32,756 nt of DNA from Candidatus Roseilinea mizusawaensis. Its GTDB lineage: Bacteria; Chloroflexota; Anaerolineae; J036; Brachytrichaceae. The stretch lies in NCBI GenBank assembly GCA_016841965.1, contig JAEANN010000051.1, forward strand, positions 1 to 32,756, given 5' to 3'. Of the stretch, positions 28,533 through 32,756 are shown piece after piece; positions within the stretch are counted from its first letter, which is position 1, and every line of letters starts with the position of its first letter. The translations under genes and the position numbers were made by a program. The notes below the pieces were generated by a model. That model did not search any database. It saw only the letters and a list, made by a program, of their open reading frames with translations, and had not been told where the DNA came from.

Positions 28533-29555
28533 TTACGCGCCGCCTTGCCCCGGGTTGACTTCCTTCGGATTAAGCCATGGCATCATGCGTCGAAGCTGCG
28601 CGCCCACTTTTTCGATCTGGTGCTGGCTGTCGCGCTGGCGCATGGCCGTGAAGTTGGGCCGGCCTTTCGCGTTCTCGTCGATCCATTCCTCGGCAAACGC
28701 GCCGCTCTGGATTTCGGACAAGATGCGCTTCATCTCTTGCTTGGTCTGCTCGGTCACGATGCGGGGGCCGCTGACATAGTCGCCGTACTCGGCGGTATCG
28801 CTGATCGAGTAGCGCATGTAGTTCAGCCCACCCTGATAGAACAGGTCGACGATTAGCTTCAACTCGTGCATGCATTCGAAGTAAGCCACTTCGGGCTGAT
28901 AGCCGGCTTCGACCAGCGTCTCGAACGCGGCCTTCACCAGGTGGGAAACGCCGCCGCACAACACCACCTGCTCGCCGAACAGGTCGGTCTCGGTCTCCTC
29001 GGCGAAGGTGGTTTCGATAACGCCGGCGCGTGTGCCGCCGATGCCTTTGGCGTAGGCCAGCGCGTTGGCTTTGGCGTCGCCGCTGGCGTCCTGATGCACC
29101 GCGACCAGGCACGGCGTGCCCTGGCCCGATTGGTACGTTTCGCGCACGCGATGCCCCGGCGCCTTGGGGGCAACCATGCTGACATCTACGCCGGCGGGCG
29201 GCACGATCTGCCCAAAGCGAATGTTGAAGCCGTGCGCGAACATCAGCGTTTTGCCCGGCGTCATGTGCGGCGCGATATGCTCACGATACACGGCTGCCGC
29301 TGGCACATCGGGCACCAGCATCATGATGAAGTCGCCGGCTTTGGCTGCATCGGCGATGTTCATGACGGTGAGGCCGGCGCTTTTAGCCTTCTCCACGCTC
29401 TTGCTGCTTGGCGGGAGGCCCACCACCACGTTGACGCCGCTATCTTTCAGATTTTGTGCGTGCGCGTGGCCCTGGCTGCCGAACCCGATGATGGCCACAG
29501 TCTTGCCGGCCAACAAATCCAGATTTGCGTCCTGGTCATAGTAAACAGTTGCCAT
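28533..29555 (-). CDS. ilvC: Ketol-acid reductoisomerase (class I)
   Basis: Isomerises and reduces acetolactate or acetohydroxybutyrate with NAD(P)H in valine, leucine and isoleucine synthesis. The 340 residues match the short class I form. The Rossmann motif [20 protein letters not shown] is followed by the cofactor loop GLPPSSKS, whose serines indicate NADPH preference. The knotted C-terminal domain has [14 protein letters not shown] (metal ligands) and [17 protein letters not shown] lies 13 nt before the ATG, a rather long spacing. Confidence 0.97.
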   Translation of the reverse strand: MATVYYDQDANLDLLAGKTVAIIGFGSQGHAHAQNLKDSGVNVVVGLPPSSKSVEKAKSAGLTVMNIADAAKAGDFIMMLVPDVPAAAVYREHIAPHMTPGKTLMFAHGFNIRFGQIVPPAGVDVSMVAPKAPGHRVRETYQSGQGTPCLVAVHQDASGDAKANALAYAKGIGGTRAGVIETTFAEETETDLFGEQVVLCGGVSHLVKAAFETLVEAGYQPEVAYFECMHELKLIVDLFYQGGLNYMRYSISDTAEYGDYVSGPRIVTEQTKQEMKRILSEIQSGAFAEEWIDENAKGRPNFTAMRQRDSQHQIEKVGAQLRRMMPWLNPKEVNPGQGGA

Positions 29556-29654
29556 GTGCGTTTGGAACTCCTGTGTTCAGTCTGCGGTCAGTATGGCGGC
29601 GATTCTAGCGCCACAATTCAATCGCGCGGGCCAGACGGACCCGTGCGGTGTTGG

Positions 29655-30266
29655 TCAGGTGTGACGGCCTTTGCCATTGGCGCTAACCGTCGCGCCATCG
29701 AAGGAGGCAATCGGAACCTCGACTGCTTCGTGTGCCTGGGCCATGCGGGTTGTGCCGCGCCCCATGGCGATACGCCCTGTGCGCACTACTTCCATGATCC
29801 CGTAATCGCCCAGCACGTGCAGTATGGCGTCGATCTTGGTCTCGTCGCCGGTCACCTCCACGATCAGCGAGTCCTTTGACACATCCACCACGTCACTCTT
29901 GTATATATCGGCGATCTGTTTGATCTCGCTGCGCTGCTGGGCATTGCTTGTGCGCACTTTGATCAGCGCCATCTCGCGGATCACAGCCGGCACGTTGGTC
30001 AGGTCTTGCACGTCGATGACGTTGATCAGCTTGTACAGATTGCTTTCCACCAGCGCCGCGCTGGTCTTGCTGGCGTCCACGACGATGGTCATGCGCGAAA
30101 TGGCCGGGTCGTCTGTTGTGCCGACGGCCAGGCTGTCAATGTTGTAGTTGCGCCGGCGAAACAGGCTGGCGACGCGATTCAAGACGCCGGGCTTGTTCTC
30201 CACCAGTGCCACCAATGTGTGCTTCTGCTTGTTTTGGCGGGCTGCTGCGGCATGATCGATTAGCAT
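29655..30266 (-). CDS. ilvN: Acetolactate synthase small (regulatory) subunit
   Basis: Regulatory partner of IlvB, giving valine feedback sensitivity. The 203 residues have the N-terminal ACT domain (HTLVALVENKPGVLNRVASLFRRRNYNIDSLAVG) and the second ACT-like half (SLIVEVTGDETKIDAILHVLGDYGIMEVVRTGRIAMGRG). An AGGAG lies close to the ATG (4-nt spacing). Upstream of it is a tandem of two 11-bp units, TTGACTTGTTC and TTGACTTGTTA (30275-30296). The 99-nt ilvC-ilvN gap holds nothing clear. Confidence 0.95.
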   Translation of the reverse strand: MLIDHAAAARQNKQKHTLVALVENKPGVLNRVASLFRRRNYNIDSLAVGTTDDPAISRMTIVVDASKTSAALVESNLYKLINVIDVQDLTNVPAVIREMALIKVRTSNAQQRSEIKQIADIYKSDVVDVSKDSLIVEVTGDETKIDAILHVLGDYGIMEVVRTGRIAMGRGTTRMAQAHEAVEVPIASFDGATVSANGKGRHT

Positions 30267-30295
30267 GGCTCTCCTTGACTTGTTCTTGACTTGTT

Positions 30296-30352
30296 AAAGT
30301 TGGTCAGGTTGATTAAGCTTGGTACGGTTCGTCACGTTGGCCAGGTTCGGCT
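30296..30352. repeat. Degenerate nonamer repeats, consensus TTGGTMAGG
   Basis: Units of about 9 bp: TTGGTCAGG, TTGATTAAG, TTGGTACGG, TTCGTCACG, TTGGCCAGG. The same family on the opposite strand flanks the 13-bp array before speB (17714-17722 and 17823-17850). They overlap the end of the gene remnant between ilvN and ilvB. Confidence 0.6.
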
Positions 30353-30506
30353 TCGTCGCGAAGGGCGCGGCTCTGGTTGGCATTCTCAGGCAGATACCAC
30401 ATGAAATTGCTGATTTGACGGCTACTGTCAACGGATATACCCGCCGGGCCATTTCACGCGCCGTCTGCCAGGCCTCAATCTGCTTCAAGCGTTCGATGCT
30501 TGTCAC
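30313..30506 (-). pseudogene. Remnant of a four-helix-bundle (S23-type) protein gene
   Basis: From a GTG at 30506 the frame reads SIERLKQIEAWQTAREMARR, the typical first helix of the four-helix-bundle/23S intervening-sequence protein family (usually about 120 residues). After about residue 27 the homology moves to another frame, which reads SSRQISNFMWYLPENANQ, similar to the family's C-terminal end, and stops at 30313. The middle helices are missing. This is best explained by an internal deletion with a frameshift. It lies between ilvB and ilvN. Confidence 0.6.
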
Positions 30507-30561
30507 GCTGGCGCTTCCCAGAACCCTGAAACCTTGCGAACCTTAAGCACTTTAAAGAGCG

Positions 30562-32295
30562 TTATTTGACTGTCTCGAATCCGGTTCCTAACGCGGCGGG
30601 CTGTCGGCGCACCATCTCGTTCAACGCCTTGCCCGGCATCACCATTGGGAACACGTTCGTCTCGTTCTCAACCACGAACTCGCACAGCACAGGCCCGTTA
30701 TGTGCGCGGGCGCGCGCGATGATGTCGCGCGTCTCCTGCATGGTTGTCGCCCGCAAGCCCAACATGCCATAGGCATCGGCTAGTTTTTGAAAATCGGGCG
30801 TCCACATCTGGGTGGCCGAGTAACGCTTGTCGTGCATCAACTCTTGCCACTGTCGCACCATGCCCAGGTAGTTATTGTTGATGATGGCGATCTTGATGTT
30901 CAGGCCTTCTTGCATGATGGTGGCCAGTTCGGGGATGCTCATTTGAAAGCCGCCGTCGCCGGCGATAGCCCAGATTTCCTCGTCGGGGCGGGCAAAGCGG
31001 GCGCCAATGGCGGCCGGCGTTGCGAAGCCCATCGTGCCCAGACCGCCGCTGGTGAGCAACTGGTTGCGCCGCGTGTGCTGAAAGTATTGCGTCTCCCACA
31101 TCTGGTGCTGCCCGACGTCGGTGGCAATCGTGCAATTGCCGCCGGTCGCCTCCCAAATTGCCCGGATCACCTGCGGCGCAAGCAACAGATTCTCCGGCAG
31201 CTCCTGGTTGATCACATCGTGGGCTTGGGTATCCATGCGCCATTCGTTGATTTGCGTCATCCAGGCGTCGTGTGTGCGCTTGGCCACCAGCGGGGTCAGG
31301 TCGCGCAGCACATCCTTCACACTGCCCACAATCCCTACGTCGGCCGGCACGTTCTTGTTGATTTCGGCAGCGTCGATATCCACGTGAATGACGCGCGCGT
31401 TCTTGGCGTATTGCGACAGGTTGCCGGTAACGCGGTCGTCGAAGCGCATGCCCAGGGCGATCAACAAGTCGGCATTGGCGATGGCCTGGTTGACATAGGC
31501 TTCGCCGTGCATACCCATCATGCGTAGGTTTAGCGGATGATCTTCGCTCAGCACGCCAATGCCCAGCAGGGTGGTGGCGACCGGAATGCCGGTCTTGTTG
31601 ACGAACTCGCACAGCTCGTCATGCGCTTTGCCGTGCTTGATACCCTGGCCGGCCAGAATCACCGGACGCCTGGCGTTGTCGATCAGATTGGCAGCGGCGC
31701 GCAGCAGAGCCGGTATGTCCTGCCGGCGCATCGGCTTGATGGCCCGGTAGCCGCGCATACGCACGCTGGTCACGGGTGAATATTCGGTCGATTTCTGTTG
31801 CGCGTCTTTGCAGATGTCGATCAGCACTGGCCCAGGCCGGCCGCTGCGGGCAATGTAGAACGCTTCGGCGATCACCTGAGCAATCTCATCGACGTTCATT
31901 ACCAGATAGTTGTGCTTGGTGACCGGAAGTGTGACCCCGGTGACGTCTGTCTCCTGAAAAGCGTCACTGCCCACCAGGTGCGAGGCAACCTGGCCGGTGA
32001 TGGCGACGATGGGCGAGGAATCCATCATGGCATTGGCCAGGCCGGTGACGAGGTTCGTTGCGCCCGGCCCGCTGGTCGCCATGCACACGCCCACCTTGCC
32101 GCTGGCGCGGGCGTAGCCATCGGCTGCCAGGGCCGCATTCTCTTCGTGCCGCACAAGCACGTGATGAACGCGATCCTGGTAGTCGTATAGCGCATCGTAG
32201 GTGGGCAGAATCGCCCCGCCGGGGTAACCGAAAACGACTTCGACCCCCTGCTGGATCAGTGATTCCCAGATAATCTGTGCTCCGCTCAGTTTCAT
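30562..32295 (-). CDS. ilvB: Acetolactate synthase large (catalytic) subunit
   Basis: ThDP-dependent synthesis of acetolactate and acetohydroxybutyrate, first common step of branched-chain amino acid synthesis. The ATG at 32295 is preferred because AGGAG lies 7 nt before it; the ATG at 32301 is only 1 nt from the AGGAG. The 577 residues have the typical FGYPGGAILPTYDAL, the catalytic Glu in VRHEENAALAADGYAR, the FAD-region loops and the C-terminal ThDP motif IAGDGGFQMSIPELATIMQEGLNIKIAIINNN. It is the first structural gene after the attenuator leader. Confidence 0.97.
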   Translation of the reverse strand: MKLSGAQIIWESLIQQGVEVVFGYPGGAILPTYDALYDYQDRVHHVLVRHEENAALAADGYARASGKVGVCMATSGPGATNLVTGLANAMMDSSPIVAITGQVASHLVGSDAFQETDVTGVTLPVTKHNYLVMNVDEIAQVIAEAFYIARSGRPGPVLIDICKDAQQKSTEYSPVTSVRMRGYRAIKPMRRQDIPALLRAAANLIDNARRPVILAGQGIKHGKAHDELCEFVNKTGIPVATTLLGIGVLSEDHPLNLRMMGMHGEAYVNQAIANADLLIALGMRFDDRVTGNLSQYAKNARVIHVDIDAAEINKNVPADVGIVGSVKDVLRDLTPLVAKRTHDAWMTQINEWRMDTQAHDVINQELPENLLLAPQVIRAIWEATGGNCTIATDVGQHQMWETQYFQHTRRNQLLTSGGLGTMGFATPAAIGARFARPDEEIWAIAGDGGFQMSIPELATIMQEGLNIKIAIINNNYLGMVRQWQELMHDKRYSATQMWTPDFQKLADAYGMLGLRATTMQETRDIIARARAHNGPVLCEFVVENETNVFPMVMPGKALNEMVRRQPAALGTGFETVK

Positions 32296-32308
32296 GGTCA
32301 TGCTCCTT

Positions 32309-32338
32309 ATCGTTCTTAATCGTTCTCAATCGTTCTTG
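32309..32338. repeat. Three copies of a 10-bp tandem repeat before ilvB
   Basis: ATCGTTCTTA, ATCGTTCTCA, ATCGTTCTTG, contiguous, between the leader terminator and the ilvB ribosome-binding site. Confidence 0.85.
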
Positions 32339-32390
32339 TGTTTTGCTTGTATCTTGTCGGACGTCTTGGAACCTGGATGAGTGAATCAAC

Positions 32391-32420
32391 AAAAAAGCCT
32401 TCCGTCTAGGAAGGCTTTTT
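32391..32420 (-). terminator. Intrinsic terminator in the ilvB leader (attenuator)
   Basis: On the minus strand AAAAAGCCTTCC (32409-32420), loop TAGAC, GGAAGGCTTTTT (32392-32403) with a T-tract. It lies after the ilvB promoter and leader peptide but about 90 nt before ilvB, so it must be conditional. Its A-rich 5' arm also makes it a fair terminator for the plus strand. Confidence 0.85.
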
Positions 32421-32500
32421 ATGTGCAAGTCGTGCGCGTCTATTACTACGAGACCGCCGTCCTAAACGGTTTAAGCTCCCGTCCACTAAGGACCAGGAGC
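32402..32500 (-). promoter_or_regulatory. Pause hairpin and antiterminator of the ilvB attenuator
   Basis: A hairpin in the coding part of the leader (GCTCC-TG-GTCC, loop TTAGT, GGAC-G-GGAGC; 32475-32500) covers codons 14-23. Next, CCGTTTAGGA (32460-32469) can pair over 10 bp, with one G-U, with TCCTAGACGG (32402-32411), which is the terminator loop plus part of both arms. The two structures exclude each other. A ribosome at the leader stop would cover 32460-32469 and let the terminator form. Confidence 0.65.
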
Positions 32501-32541
32501 AAGCTAACGACGACGATCGCAATAATCGACAACGAACGCAT
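32446..32541 (-). CDS. ilvB leader peptide (branched-chain amino acid attenuator)
   Basis: 31-codon ORF between promoter and terminator. Residues 6-18 read IIAIVVVSLLLVL: eleven of thirteen are Ile, Val or Leu. It ends with three consecutive stops (TAG TAA TAG, 32440-32448), a precise release point. The product is expected to have no function of its own; translation speed senses charged Ile, Val and Leu tRNAs. The ORF begins 37 nt after the predicted transcription start; its Shine-Dalgarno is weak. A signal-anchor-like peptide is the alternative reading, but position and flanking structures argue for a leader. Confidence 0.8.
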   Translation of the reverse strand: MRSLSIIAIVVVSLLLVLSGRELKPFRTAVS

Positions 32542-32584
32542 GTCAATAACCGAACCGCGCTGTGCGTTGATTAAGATGGCCGTG

Positions 32585-32613
32585 TTTATACCCGACGGTC
32601 AAAGGATTGTCAA
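32585..32613 (-). promoter_or_regulatory. Strong sigma-70-type promoter of the ilv-leu operon
   Basis: TTGACA (32608-32613), exactly 17 bp, TATAAA (32585-32590) on the minus strand. It is the best promoter match in the window; transcription should start near 32578, giving a leader of about 285 nt before ilvB. Confidence 0.85.
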
Positions 32614-32686
32614 GCGCTGAAGCGGCCTTGGGGTGTAGCGCAGAAATGTGGGCGACTTTTTCTGCAGCGAGGGCAAAATAAGGGGC

Positions 32687-32756
32687 ATGAAGACATCAAC
32701 CGTAACCAGCTACGCACAGCGGCGCGAGCAGTTCCTGGCCCTGGCCGCCCAAGCCT
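32687..32756 (+). CDS. Start of a truncated ORF at the window edge
   Basis: An ATG after an AAGGGG opens a frame of 23 codons to the window end (MKTSTVTSYAQRREQFLALAAQA). It is divergent from the ilvB promoter. The charged, helical start does not allow a family call. Confidence 0.45.
   Translation, partial: MKTSTVTSYAQRREQFLALAAQA

Noticed and set aside
28866-29879. 337-codon open frame on the plus strand across ilvC
   Set aside because: Shadow of ilvC and ilvN; no homology-like features.
32640-32665. GCAGAAA/TTTCTGC inverted repeat near the right edge
   Set aside because: Only 7 bp with a 12-nt loop and not placed after a gene; too weak to call a terminator or operator.

Overview
The window is about 32.8 kb of GC-rich bacterial chromosome, densely packed with housekeeping and biosynthetic genes. 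The gene set suggests a Chloroflexota bacterium (Anaerolineae/Caldilineae-like): tandem membrane-anchored S41 proteases, archaeal-type pyruvoyl arginine decarboxylase next to a deoxyhypusine-synthase-like gene, an effector-associated death-fold domain protein, short tandem repeats in gene gaps and many GCCGGC sites. This assignment is an inference from content and style; no rRNA or tRNA is present. I see no phage, IS element or CRISPR array.

Layout. (1) 1-5300, plus strand: purH and guaB (purine synthesis), then a 2-keto-3-deoxygluconate kinase and a KDPG aldolase (lower uronate/Entner-Doudoroff steps). (2) 5300-15700, minus strand: an EAD-domain membrane protein, an acyl-CoA carboxylase carboxyltransferase, a small membrane protein with an FAD oxidoreductase, a BCP-type peroxiredoxin with a histone-H1-like tail, a DUF697-like protein, tatA, a polytopic membrane protein and two S41 C-terminal processing proteases. 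(3) 15970-18773, plus strand: a polyamine operon (pyruvoyl arginine decarboxylase, homospermidine/deoxyhypusine synthase-like enzyme, agmatinase). (4) 18768-32620, minus strand: a branched-chain amino acid supercluster read ilvB, (gene remnant), ilvN, ilvC, leuA, small membrane protein, leuC, leuD, a possible nucleotidyltransferase pair, cimA, and an unusual Clp/Hsp100 ATPase. leuB and ilvD are not in the window. A truncated plus-strand ORF starts at the right edge.

Most interesting signals. The ilvB promoter (TTGACA-17 bp-TATAAA) drives a leader that encodes a short peptide packed with Ile, Val and Leu codons, followed by an intrinsic terminator and with a good competing antiterminator pairing. 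This is the layout of a classical ribosome-mediated transcription attenuator. The cimA leader has a similar layout: a perfect -35, a short ORF with Ile at codons 2, 4 and 6, a large hairpin, and a terminator sharing the GCCTTCC/GGAAGGC core. The two could jointly sense branched-chain amino acids. The Clp ATPase has a dead first AAA+ module (Walker A Lys and Walker B Asp/Glu replaced) and an intact second one, and its interdomain linker is encoded by ten in-phase heptamers of the kind found as intergenic repeats. Other notable items are the EAD-TM-extracytoplasmic domain protein, whose gene carries a perfect 32-bp palindrome, and a frameshifted four-helix-bundle (S23) remnant between ilvB and ilvN.
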